Of a stretch of 64,000 nucleotides of DNA, positions 51,855-60,284 are shown piece by piece; the stretch's first letter is position 1, and every line of letters starts with the position of its first letter. This DNA is from CAIYYO01 sp049299895 (GTDB lineage Archaea > Altiarchaeota > Altiarchaeia > IMC4 > QMZM01): the NCBI GenBank assembly GCA_049299895.1, contig JBAQYF010000002.1, positions 20,364-84,363 of the forward strand, given 5' to 3'. The notes beneath the pieces are model-generated. The model was given only the letters and a program-made list of their open reading frames with translations, was not told where the DNA came from and did no database searches. Made by a program: the position numbers and the translations under genes.

Positions 51855-52682
51855 ATGAGGCGCGCGGCAAAAAAAATTCTCAAAAACCACGGGGAGCCAT
51901 ACACATGGAAGACCCTCCTAAAGGACATTCTTGAAGTGGCGCTCTTCTTTGCCATCATCCTGGCATCGCTCAAGGTGCTGCTGGGCGCAAACATGCCGGT
52001 TCCGATCGTCGGCGTGGTCTCCTGCAGCATGATACACGAGGACGACTGCCTTGGAGGAGTCGGGTACTCCATGGCCGGAGCCTTCCCGTTTCTGCTGCCC
52101 GCGCCCTGTACATACAACTACAGCGCATCATGGAAGGAATGGATCCAAAGGCAGGACCCTTCTGTAGGCGATTCCGAGCTCCGCTTCAAGAGCGGATTTG
52201 CCGCAGGCGACCTTATCGTCGTAGGATCCTACCGAGGAGAGGGCCTGATCACCAGCAAAGGGATAAACGTAGGCGACGTCATACTCTTCAATTACAAGAA
52301 AGACCCGAAGCAGCCCGGAAACGAGCCCCTTCTCCACCGGGTGGTGGGAGAGATCGAGGTAAGGGGCGGCCATGTGACCGGCGTATCCGGCGCCCTAGAC
52401 TGCTTCACCAGGGAGACATTCGAGGATGAATTCATCAAGTACGTAGAGCGCTGCAGGAGCAACTGGTCCCTGTGCCCGTACAGAAACGTTCCGGAGGGGG
52501 ACGACTACGAGTTCTACCTGACGAAGGGAGACAACAACAAGATATCCGACCAGTGCAGCGCGCTTATCGTACCCCCGATAATAGGCGAGAACGTGATGGA
52601 AAAAGCGTATTTGCGCATTCCTTTGGCAGGATGGCTGAAGGTGTTCATCGAGTATGTTTTCAGTTTTGTGCCAAAAATATAA
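51855..52682 (+). CDS. Signal peptidase I, archaeal type
   Basis: A 275-residue protein with one N-terminal membrane helix (VALFFAIILASLKVLLGANM). The catalytic Ser is in VVSCSMIHED (S58), the His in NEPLLHRVVGEI (archaeal and ER enzymes use His in place of the bacterial Lys), and the Asp in YLTKGDNNKISD. A second hydrophobic segment near the C-terminus may touch the membrane. It would cleave the many signal peptides of the surface proteins in this window. The length exceeds the usual archaeal enzyme because of inserts after the Ser motif with several Cys residues. Confidence 0.88.
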   Translation: MRRAAKKILKNHGEPYTWKTLLKDILEVALFFAIILASLKVLLGANMPVPIVGVVSCSMIHEDDCLGGVGYSMAGAFPFLLPAPCTYNYSASWKEWIQRQDPSVGDSELRFKSGFAAGDLIVVGSYRGEGLITSKGINVGDVILFNYKKDPKQPGNEPLLHRVVGEIEVRGGHVTGVSGALDCFTRETFEDEFIKYVERCRSNWSLCPYRNVPEGDDYEFYLTKGDNNKISDQCSALIVPPIIGENVMEKAYLRIPLAGWLKVFIEYVFSFVPKI

Positions 52683-52705
52683 TACCCAAGAGCCATACTT
52701 AAAAT

Positions 52706-53023
52706 ATGAAATTCCCGGACCCGAACATCGGTTATTTATTCGGCTATGAGAGCAGGATAACAGGCGAAGGAATTATGGTTGTTTTTCTAGGCGGCTTAGT
52801 GAGGATATTATTCAAATACAAGGACATAGAGTCAATACGCAAAGAGACGTATCTGGGCGGAAGAATATCCTGGGACGTTGTAAGATGGGGCAGATGCCCG
52901 CCCGGAAAAGAGGCGTTAAGAATTACCCTCAAGAAGGGAATACTCAGGAACAACCTGATAGTATTCGACGACCCGGACGAGGCAGCCTGTGAATTAAAAA
53001 ACACAGGACTACTTGTAGACTGA
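52706..53023 (+). CDS. Small protein, possibly PH-like fold
   Basis: A 105-residue protein starting MKFPDPNIGYLFGYESRITG. It alternates short strands (GIMVVFLGGLVRILFKYKDI, ALRITLKKGILRNNLIVFDD) with a final helix (DEAACELKNTGLL), the pattern of bacterial PH-like domains. No catalytic motif is seen. It follows the signal peptidase gene by 23 bases and converges with the pilin operon. Confidence 0.45.
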   Translation: MKFPDPNIGYLFGYESRITGEGIMVVFLGGLVRILFKYKDIESIRKETYLGGRISWDVVRWGRCPPGKEALRITLKKGILRNNLIVFDDPDEAACELKNTGLLVD

Positions 53024-53044
53024 GATACGCGCTCCGGATTAATC

Positions 53045-54112
53045 CTATTCCACCGACACGTATTTCTCTATCTTCCCGACCTTTATCTCGACGGTCCCTG
53101 CTCCGCCCGTGATCCATGTCGACGCAAGACCTGCAGCATCCGTTAAGTCGCTCGTGGGGCTGACAGTGACGTTCCCGATCATGCCTATGAAGAGGACTGT
53201 TGCGTTCTCAAGAGGCCTTCCGTATACATCGTACACGCTGACCTTGATGTTCTCGGTTCCCGTGTAGGATGGCTTAGACGTATTCACCCTCGCGGCAGGA
53301 TTAAAATTTGGGCTATACGGGATTTTGATTTTCCCAGATATTCCAATCATCCCATTGTCGTCCTGTACCGTAAGGTCAAAATAGATGTCGCTCGTCTGGT
53401 TCACGGTGGCTTTCGCTTTCCTCCCGGAGTATTGAGCAGTCATGTTGTAGTCCGTGCCGTTGTAGGAATACAGCTTCCAGACGTAGGAAAGAATCGATCC
53501 ATCGTCGTAGGAATCCGAGCCGTCCAAAACCAGAAGGTCTCTTTCCGCAACGCCGAGGTCCTCCGTTTCTATCGACGTTTTTATGACTGGTGTTGGAGGC
53601 TGGTACATCCTAGAAAATGTGTTCGCGTTCTCCGATACTATGGTTATCTCGAGGGATTCGGATGCTGAAACGTTATACCCTAGTTCGTAGTTTTCCGTGA
53701 AATTGACTGATAACACCTTGTTTCTGCCGGCGGGGATCCGCAGCCTGTCTGTGTAGTTGAAAGATTTCCTGGCATTATAATCGTCCGTGCTGGTGTAGTT
53801 ATTCGAGTATCTGTCATTCACGAGAATTGCAGATATCCTCGAGTCCTGCGAATTGAGGTTTGCGACTGTTATATCCGCGTTGTCCAACAACCCTTTTGAA
53901 GAGTTGACGCGTATGTTCACAGACATTATTTTAAGGTTCTCTTTTTCGACTGCTTCTACGTTGCTCTGGCGTTCCATCTCGCTCTTCTGCACGTCCGCAA
54001 CTATTACCGCTATCCCGGAGACAGCGATTATGGCAACTGCGACGAGCAGGAGGGCGCCCATGACTTCGGATATCCCCTTATTCCCTTTTATCAAAGATTT
54101 TATGGTTTTCAT
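53045..54112 (-). CDS. Archaeal type IV pilin-like protein with Ig/PKD-type domains
   Basis: A 355-residue protein with a class III signal: KGNKGISEVMGALLLVAVAIIAV, cut by prepilin peptidase after the Gly before ISEV. The same signal with GNKG/SNKG then [IM]SEV occurs in PstS of this window. The remaining 310 residues are beta-rich, with a PKD-like part (LVLDGSDSYDDGSILSYVWKL) and a final Big/invasin-like module (YDVYGRPLENATVLF). Larger than ordinary pilins, it is probably a minor pilin or tip protein. It is the last gene of the pilus operon, overlapping the previous stop by 4 bases. Confidence 0.85.
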   Translation of the reverse strand: MKTIKSLIKGNKGISEVMGALLLVAVAIIAVSGIAVIVADVQKSEMERQSNVEAVEKENLKIMSVNIRVNSSKGLLDNADITVANLNSQDSRISAILVNDRYSNNYTSTDDYNARKSFNYTDRLRIPAGRNKVLSVNFTENYELGYNVSASESLEITIVSENANTFSRMYQPPTPVIKTSIETEDLGVAERDLLVLDGSDSYDDGSILSYVWKLYSYNGTDYNMTAQYSGRKAKATVNQTSDIYFDLTVQDDNGMIGISGKIKIPYSPNFNPAARVNTSKPSYTGTENIKVSVYDVYGRPLENATVLFIGMIGNVTVSPTSDLTDAAGLASTWITGGAGTVEIKVGKIEKYVSVE

Positions 54113-55464
54113 CCCAGTGCTTTCACCCGTATGTCTGCGGTTGTCGATACCTCGTTATATTTAGCTTCCACCATGTACAACCCCGGTTGCAATCCCAGGA
54201 CGACGTCCGCGGATACCAGTCCGTCTTTGTCTGTCTTGTCCCCGGTCCTTTTTACTTTTGAAGGTCCCGGACCCGTCACGCTGAACTTTATGGTGGCATT
54301 GGCCAGGGGCTCTCCTTTGAGATCAGTGACCTTGAATACGACGGGCGGTATCTTTCCGCCATTTGTTTCCATGGGATAAGTCAGAGGCTCTATTTTTACG
54401 TTGTCCAAGCCGCCCATTTGAGGGGTTATCATAACAGAAGATATGAGATAGCTGCCTGCGACCAGCAGTACAGAATGTTTCAGGCCGTTCTTCACTGAGC
54501 CCGTGGAGACCTTGCCCGAGATTATTCCAACGAAGAATGCGTTAATCATGATTATATGGAATATGTATGTCATTATGGCCGTCTTGGACATGGACTGGCC
54601 GGATGCCCCTTTTATGAACATCCCGAGGTTGACGTTCTGCATGCTGGGCATAAGGTTGTATACGAACACTCCCGCAAGCAGGAGCAGCAGTCCCTGGGCC
54701 ATATACATTATCAATACGTACATCTTCAGGCTCCCCTCCTTTTCTCTTTCAAGAGCCAGGAATTTTTTCATGTCCTCCGAAGACTTCTGGACCTGCTCTG
54801 AAACATTTCCTCCCGTGTAAGATGCATGAATTAGCAGGTCGGTGTACCTCATAATGATCTTGCTCTTCAGGGATTCCGCCATCTTCTTCATGGAATAATC
54901 AAAGGACTTTCCATAAGACATCCTTGTGGTAGCCACCCTTATGTGCGGCGTGATGCTGCCTATGTCCCCTTTGGATAGTTCGATGACTGCTTTAATGGGA
55001 TCAATCCCTCCTCTCATCATTTCGGACATCTGAAAAAGAAAGTCGCTGTAGTCCTCCTCGTATCTCCTGATCCTTCTCCTCGTCAGAAAGAGGTCTATGG
55101 AAAAAGGGACCACCGCTATTAGAAAGGCCACTATCACGGCATCGTCGAGGCTGTCCCATTTTTTGTTCGTTCCGCTGTCTTTTTTGGACCCTTCTTTCTT
55201 TGACTCGTACAGCTGTTTTATCTGTTCATCGGTCAGTTCCTGCCCCTCCCCAAGGTCGCTGATCGAGAACTTTTTCGTTTCATTTTTCGCCGCCTTTGCA
55301 CTGTTGGGTGACATATACCCCATGTATGCTACCGAGCCTGCAAGAAAAATGAATGCAATCAAAATCGGGAGAGCTATCGTAAAGTATTCTCTCTTGATTT
55401 CGTATTTTACATTCATCCTGATTGCTGTTTTCTTCAGGGTGTCCGTTATCCGTGGTCTTTTCAT
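54109..55464 (-). CDS. TadC/PilC-type pilus assembly membrane protein with C-terminal Ig-like domain
   Basis: A 451-residue protein. The GspF/TadC domain is seen as FLFQMSEMMRGGIDPIKAVIELSKGD and the later SSEDMKKFLALEREKEG, with membrane helices near the N-terminus (IALPILIAFIFLAGSVAYMGY), around 110 and in several segments at 240-340. The last 90 residues add a carboxypeptidase-regulatory/CnaB-like beta domain (VFKVTDLKGEPLANATIKFS) likely outside the cell. It pairs with the second TadC protein upstream as the platform of the pilus machine. The extracellular extension is unusual for this family. Confidence 0.85.
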   Translation of the reverse strand: MKRPRITDTLKKTAIRMNVKYEIKREYFTIALPILIAFIFLAGSVAYMGYMSPNSAKAAKNETKKFSISDLGEGQELTDEQIKQLYESKKEGSKKDSGTNKKWDSLDDAVIVAFLIAVVPFSIDLFLTRRRIRRYEEDYSDFLFQMSEMMRGGIDPIKAVIELSKGDIGSITPHIRVATTRMSYGKSFDYSMKKMAESLKSKIIMRYTDLLIHASYTGGNVSEQVQKSSEDMKKFLALEREKEGSLKMYVLIMYMAQGLLLLLAGVFVYNLMPSMQNVNLGMFIKGASGQSMSKTAIMTYIFHIIMINAFFVGIISGKVSTGSVKNGLKHSVLLVAGSYLISSVMITPQMGGLDNVKIEPLTYPMETNGGKIPPVVFKVTDLKGEPLANATIKFSVTGPGPSKVKRTGDKTDKDGLVSADVVLGLQPGLYMVEAKYNEVSTTADIRVKALG

Positions 55465-55469
55465 GTGAG

Positions 55470-56390
55470 CTACGGCAGGGAAGAGTATTTTACTTCGAGC
55501 ACCGCGAGGAACATCAGATTAGCGAAAGGAAGCAGGATGTAAGTGAATGCGAGGAACAGGAATTCTGCAGTGACGAACCCGAATTTCATGCCGAAGAGTG
55601 CGACTATCGGTATTCCTATCACAGCCATGATATTGACCATGCTTATCATCAAGTATAACTCAGAGAGCATAGACAGGTCGTTCATGAAATCCTTGAGCGT
55701 TCTTTTCTTTACCTCGATAAGTTCCCCTGATTTTTCATCGAGGAACTCCATCATCCCGGTACCGGAATGTATGATATTCCCAAGCTCCACGAGGATGTCG
55801 TGGAATACCAACGAAGGCGTGTTGTTCGCGAGGTTGTTTATCGCGGTTACTGCGTCTTCTCCGAGGAAATAAACCCTGTATCCCATTTTTTGCAACTCCT
55901 TCGAGAGATACCCGTAGTTCTGGATGGACAATTGCGCTATCACCTTAAGCGGCGTAGAGCCGGCGGAAGACATTATGGACATGTACGAGAGCGCAAAGGG
56001 CATCTCTCTTTCCAAGTCTATCTTCTTTGCGCTTATCTTGTTTGCGAGATAGAAGAAAAACCCCACGCAGACCGCTCCGAAGGAGGCCGCTGCCACGAGA
56101 ATGGATAATGGAAGAGTTAGCGGTGTTTTCATGAAGTAGTCAAGCGTTAAATAGGCCCCCAAGAAAATGACTATGCCGGTTATTGCAGCGGTCATAAAGG
56201 TCATTGAGAGGAACATGCCCGGAGTCATCTCAAGATCCGCCTGGTAGAGCATGCTTGCAAGTTTCTTCATCTCCTTCCTATCAAGGTGTTTTCCTATTCC
56301 GTAGGATATGTTCAGGTATTTCAGGATTAGCTGCTTTGTTATCCTCTGGTAAATTGCCTTGGATCCTTTTTTGTTTGCGTAAGCACTCAT
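55470..56390 (-). CDS. TadC-type pilus assembly membrane protein
   Basis: A 306-residue GspF/TadC protein: LASMLYQADLEMTPGMFLSMTF, MPFALSYMSIMSSAGSTPLKVIAQL and the C-terminal helices IVALFGMKFGFVTAEFLFLAFT. It anchors the pilus base and links the ATPase to the growing filament. It begins directly after the ATPase stop (1-base gap) and is followed 5 bases later by the second TadC protein, as in archaeal systems with split inner-membrane platforms. Confidence 0.9.
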   Translation of the reverse strand: MSAYANKKGSKAIYQRITKQLILKYLNISYGIGKHLDRKEMKKLASMLYQADLEMTPGMFLSMTFMTAAITGIVIFLGAYLTLDYFMKTPLTLPLSILVAAASFGAVCVGFFFYLANKISAKKIDLEREMPFALSYMSIMSSAGSTPLKVIAQLSIQNYGYLSKELQKMGYRVYFLGEDAVTAINNLANNTPSLVFHDILVELGNIIHSGTGMMEFLDEKSGELIEVKKRTLKDFMNDLSMLSELYLMISMVNIMAVIGIPIVALFGMKFGFVTAEFLFLAFTYILLPFANLMFLAVLEVKYSSLP

Positions 56391-56391
56391 C

Positions 56392-58290
56392 TTATTGCCT
56401 CAAAAAATCATCTTTCAATATGCCCTGTGAATATGCGAAAAGCTGCCTGGTGACGTCTACATGTTGCTTTACGTTGTTATTCTTCAGCCATTCAAGCAGT
56501 TTCACCCTCTTTTGATGCTCTTCGTGTAGAACCTTTACGGATATTCCGAATTCGGTTGCTATCTTGTCGAACAACATGTATCTTCCTCCCTCGAATTTGT
56601 CTGTTTTCGGATCCCACCTGAATACGGGATTGGTTATCAGCGCCTTTGTTGTAGGGTCCATCTCCAGGACTTCGACCATCTCTATTATCCTCCTCTTGGT
56701 TTTCTCGCCGTCCTTTATCTGGCTTACGAACACGACGAGGTCAACGTTGGAGAAAAGCGTCCTCGGGACGTTCATGGGTACGGACTCGACTCTTCCTATG
56801 AGTTCCGTCATGTTCCTCGCGTGTATCGTTCCCATGCAGGCGTGGCCGACTGCTATCGCCTGGAACATGGTGAATGCTTCGCTTCCCCTGACCTCTCCTA
56901 CTATGATGTATTCCGGCCTCTGCCTCAACGCTGCTACGAGCAGGTCGAAGAGGCCGATATTCCCAAGGCCTGCCCCCCCGCCGGACATCCCGCTTGGCAT
57001 GCCGCTGGGCATCACACCCGGAGACCCGCCCCCGCTTCGGCCTCCGAAGCCAGTTCTTGAAACTGCCTGCAGCCAGTTGGGATGCTCAAGGTTTATCTCC
57101 GGCGTGTCCTCGATCGAGACAACCTTGTGCTGGGGTTTGATGAACATGCAGACAGCGTTCAATAGCGTGGTCTTTCCGGACGCGGTTCCTCCGGATACCA
57201 GATAAGACCTGCCGTAGTCCATTATCATCCAAATATATGCGAGCATCTTGGAGTCGACGCTTCCATAAAGCATCAGTTCCACCGGGGAAATGGGGATTTT
57301 CTTGAACTTTCTTATGGTGAAAGACGATCCCTTCTTCGTTACCTCGGAACCTAATGTCATGTTTATCCTGCTTCCGTCGGGGAGCGAAGCGTCGCTTATG
57401 GGGTTAAGTATCGAGATGTGTTTTCCGCATAGCTGCGACAATCTGAGGATGAACTCGTTGAGATCCTTTTCCTCGAATTTTATATTGGTCCTGATGGAAC
57501 CGTATTCCCTGTGGTAGAGATAAAGGGGTATGTTATGGCCGTTACAGCTTATATCCTCTATGTGCTTGTCGTTCATGAGTATGTCAAGCCTTCCGAATTT
57601 CAGGAAGTCGCGCTCCACGTAATAGAAAACCTTTTCTTTCTCCTCCTCGCTCATCTTCAGGTTGTAGAGCTTGTTTATCTCGTCGAACTTCTGGCGCAGG
57701 TAAATGCTCTTGGAGATCATGTCCTGCTCCAGTTTCGAATCGTCCATCCCGTGGGCTACGACAGTCTCGTCGACGCCGATGAACTTGTCGAAAACGTCTT
57801 GCGCCAGTTTCAGTTTGTTCTTCTCGCTTTTACTCAAGACCGGCTCCGAAGCCTCGTAAAGCAGATCTCCTTTTGTCGTCCTCCTGACTGCGACTTTCTG
57901 CATATCTCCAGAATTGTATTCCGTCACGAGCTTCTCAACAGGCTCCATCATGCTTCTTGTCACGGAAGGAGGCCTAAGCTCCGCGATTTCGGAGAGAACC
58001 TCCTGCAAAAGGCCCGCATCAGTTATCCCCATATCACCGGCAAGCTCCGCCAGGATATCGCTGTCGACAGAGAAGCCTGGCGCAGGAACCGTTTCCACCG
58101 GACCTGCATAAAGCGTATCCGGGTCTTTTCCTAATGCAACGGCCGCATCAAAGACCGTACCCTGTATCCTGCCATCGAGATTCGGGACATGCGACTCCTG
58201 GAGCTGCAGGATTTCCCGCTCGTCATTATGCGATTCACCTGTCTTCTCCCTGACTTTCTTCCTTCTGGAAAATAAGAAATTGCCAACCAT
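56392..58290 (-). CDS. Type IV pilus/secretion ATPase (PilB/TadA/VirB11-like)
   Basis: A 632-residue ATPase with a long N-terminal region of about 230 residues, then the secretion ATPase core: IEDISCNGHNIPLYLYHREYG, Walker A VSGGTASGKTTLLNAV, the Asp box SIEDTPEINLEHPNWLQAV, Walker B YIIVGEVRGSEAFTMFQA and the His box AVGHACMGTIHARN. A Gly/Met/Ser-rich loop (SGGGSPGVMPSGMPSGMSGG) interrupts the core. It powers assembly of pilin-like fibres. It heads the operon ATPase, TadC, TadC, pilin; its promoter region carries the operator motif shared by the phosphate genes and lies 88 bases after pstA. Confidence 0.95.
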   Translation of the reverse strand: MVGNFLFSRRKKVREKTGESHNDEREILQLQESHVPNLDGRIQGTVFDAAVALGKDPDTLYAGPVETVPAPGFSVDSDILAELAGDMGITDAGLLQEVLSEIAELRPPSVTRSMMEPVEKLVTEYNSGDMQKVAVRRTTKGDLLYEASEPVLSKSEKNKLKLAQDVFDKFIGVDETVVAHGMDDSKLEQDMISKSIYLRQKFDEINKLYNLKMSEEEKEKVFYYVERDFLKFGRLDILMNDKHIEDISCNGHNIPLYLYHREYGSIRTNIKFEEKDLNEFILRLSQLCGKHISILNPISDASLPDGSRINMTLGSEVTKKGSSFTIRKFKKIPISPVELMLYGSVDSKMLAYIWMIMDYGRSYLVSGGTASGKTTLLNAVCMFIKPQHKVVSIEDTPEINLEHPNWLQAVSRTGFGGRSGGGSPGVMPSGMPSGMSGGGAGLGNIGLFDLLVAALRQRPEYIIVGEVRGSEAFTMFQAIAVGHACMGTIHARNMTELIGRVESVPMNVPRTLFSNVDLVVFVSQIKDGEKTKRRIIEMVEVLEMDPTTKALITNPVFRWDPKTDKFEGGRYMLFDKIATEFGISVKVLHEEHQKRVKLLEWLKNNNVKQHVDVTRQLFAYSQGILKDDFLRQ

Positions 58291-58353
58291 CTTTTCCCGC
58301 CGCTAATCTGTTCAGTATATTAAACTATGGTAAAAAAAGGACCCGCCAAATAT

Positions 58354-58370
58354 TCTATATAGAGTATATA
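58354..58370. promoter_or_regulatory. Operator motif between pstA and the pilus operon
   Basis: TCTATATAGAGTATATA contains the perfect palindrome TCTATATAGA and most of the second palindrome GAGTATATAC. On the minus strand it provides the TATA box (CTTATATAC) for the pilus ATPase gene. Confidence 0.55.
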
Positions 58371-58377
58371 AGGCCCC

Positions 58378-59310
58378 TCAAGAACTCCTGAGATGATACT
58401 TGTGAGAGATCCATTTAGCCACAAGGTTGATGGACATGACTATAAGGATAAGGACGGTCGCGGCTGCGAAACCGTATTCAATGGGGACCATCTTGGAGAA
58501 TTCGTAGCTGTGATAGACTGATATGGGCAGCGTACCTACCTTTTCCTGAAACGGCGCAACCAGGGTGTCCATAAAATACCCTTTTCCACCTACGTGTTTT
58601 ACGGCGAACTCAGGCATGTACTGGGTATACCCTGCGGTCAGGACAACTATGGACGATTCCTCAGCCGCTCTTCCGATGCCGAGGACTACGCCCGTTATTA
58701 TGCCTGAGAGCGAGCAGGGAATAATTATTCTCATCGTGGTTTGCCACTTGGTAGCGCCCACCGCATAGCTTGCCTCCTTTAATTCCCTGGGAACGACTTT
58801 GATTGCTTCCTCCGCCGATCTGGTGATCGTGGGCAGGATCAGTATGCCGACCGCGATAGCACCGGAAAGCAAAGAGAATCCCCCTGTGATGAATTTTGCC
58901 ATGAATACGAACAGTATGAACCCGATCCCTCCCAGCACGATCGAAGGAATCCCGGCCAGGAGGTCGAGAAGAAAACGAAGCATCTGAGTATATCGGTTCT
59001 CTTTCGAATACTCGCTCAGATACAGCGCAAGGGCGATCGCCAAAGGCGTTGCCAGTACGACTGACGTTACGGCAAGAAGTATCGTTCCGACTATGGTATT
59101 GGCTATGCCCCTGTTGAAGCCGTCCGCTTCAAATTCAGTTTTGACGAGGTATTCCAAACTGATCACTGGCAGGCCTTTGGAAAATATGATGCCCAGGATA
59201 ATGACCAGGAGCGAAGCGGTGAGAAGAGCCGAGCAGAAACATATGGAAACGAATAGCTTCTGAGTACGCTTTCTCTTCTTATCTATTGCGAATGACCTTT
59301 TAGGTTGCAT
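58378..59310 (-). CDS. pstA: Phosphate ABC transporter permease PstA
   Basis: A 310-residue permease with six helices. It has the PstA signature: FLLDLLAGIPSIVLGGIGF, ITRSAEEAIKVVPRELKEAS and the EAA-type loop SYAVGATKWQTTMRIIIPCSL, then GRAAEESSIVVLTAGY. With PstC it forms the membrane channel of the high-affinity phosphate importer. It overlaps the pstC gene by about 11 bases. pstB and phoU, the usual next genes, are absent here. Confidence 0.93.
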   Translation of the reverse strand: MQPKRSFAIDKKRKRTQKLFVSICFCSALLTASLLVIILGIIFSKGLPVISLEYLVKTEFEADGFNRGIANTIVGTILLAVTSVVLATPLAIALALYLSEYSKENRYTQMLRFLLDLLAGIPSIVLGGIGFILFVFMAKFITGGFSLLSGAIAVGILILPTITRSAEEAIKVVPRELKEASYAVGATKWQTTMRIIIPCSLSGIITGVVLGIGRAAEESSIVVLTAGYTQYMPEFAVKHVGGKGYFMDTLVAPFQEKVGTLPISVYHSYEFSKMVPIEYGFAAATVLILIVMSINLVAKWISHKYHLRSS

Positions 59311-60226
59311 TTTTAAAACCTCTGGCCGCGACCTTTATCAGAACAATGAAGAACGCCTCAAGCATGAATAGCACAACGGCAATTCCAAACAGGGCGTTCA
59401 TCCTTTCGTTTCCGAAATTCTCCCCCAATGAATTAAGTATAACTGAAGTCATGGCATAGCCGGTATCCAGTATGGAAACAGGTTTCGTGTAAGTATTTCC
59501 CATAAGCATCACGATCGCCATTGTTTCCCCAAGTGCTCTTGTTATCCCCAGGGTTGCTCCCGCAACTATTCCCGGCATGGAAACAGGTATGACTACGTCC
59601 TTGATGGTTTCCCATTTGGTGGCCCCAAGCGCAAAGCTTCCCTCCCTGAAAGACTTCGACACAGACCTCATGGAATCATAGGAAATGCTCACAATGGTGG
59701 GTATGATCATAATGCTCAGGACTATCGCGGCCAGGAAGATTCCTTCGCCCCCAGAACTCGGATTATAAGCAAAAAAAGGTATGAATTGTCCCAGTGTCGC
59801 GCCTATGAACGGATTAACGTAATCCCTTAAGTAGAATCTAAGTACGTAGTAGCCGAATATCCCGTACACAACAGAAGGTATTCCAACAAGTAATTCTATT
59901 GATGTCTTCATCGGGCCCCTTATCTTTGGATGAGCGAATTCGGCGAGGTAGACAGCCGTGAAGATCCCTATCGGGAAGGAGATGCACATGGTAACGAAGG
60001 TCAGATACATTGTTCCCCAAAGGTATATGAATATCCCGTATTCCCCGTCACCCCATTTTTCTCCGAAGACGAAGTTGATAATCCCGGTCTTCATGAGTAC
60101 GGGAGACGCGTAGTAGAAAACCGATCCGAAGACCAGGGAGATGATTGCGAGGAATATGACTGTGCAGAATGTGAGAAACAGATAAGGCTTGTCCTTTCTT
60201 AACTCCTTGAAATCTGGAAAACGCAT
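59300..60226 (-). CDS. pstC: Phosphate ABC transporter permease PstC
   Basis: The start is the ATG at 60226 (MRFPDFKELRKDKP); a longer frame would run into pstS. The 308-residue permease has six helices, the PstC motif VYLAEFAHPKIRGPMKTSIELLVGIPSVVYG (part of the family's EFA and GIPS region), and the EAA loop FALGATKWETIKDVVIPVSMPG then TRALGETMAIVMLMGN. It pairs with PstA. It is separated from pstS by 58 bases that include an AT-rich stretch. Confidence 0.93.
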   Translation of the reverse strand: MRFPDFKELRKDKPYLFLTFCTVIFLAIISLVFGSVFYYASPVLMKTGIINFVFGEKWGDGEYGIFIYLWGTMYLTFVTMCISFPIGIFTAVYLAEFAHPKIRGPMKTSIELLVGIPSVVYGIFGYYVLRFYLRDYVNPFIGATLGQFIPFFAYNPSSGGEGIFLAAIVLSIMIIPTIVSISYDSMRSVSKSFREGSFALGATKWETIKDVVIPVSMPGIVAGATLGITRALGETMAIVMLMGNTYTKPVSILDTGYAMTSVILNSLGENFGNERMNALFGIAVVLFMLEAFFIVLIKVAARGFKNAT

Positions 60227-60284
60227 CTTTTTATCACGTCCTTGATTATAAAAAATAAAAAAAGAAAAAATTGGGTTTGTTTTT

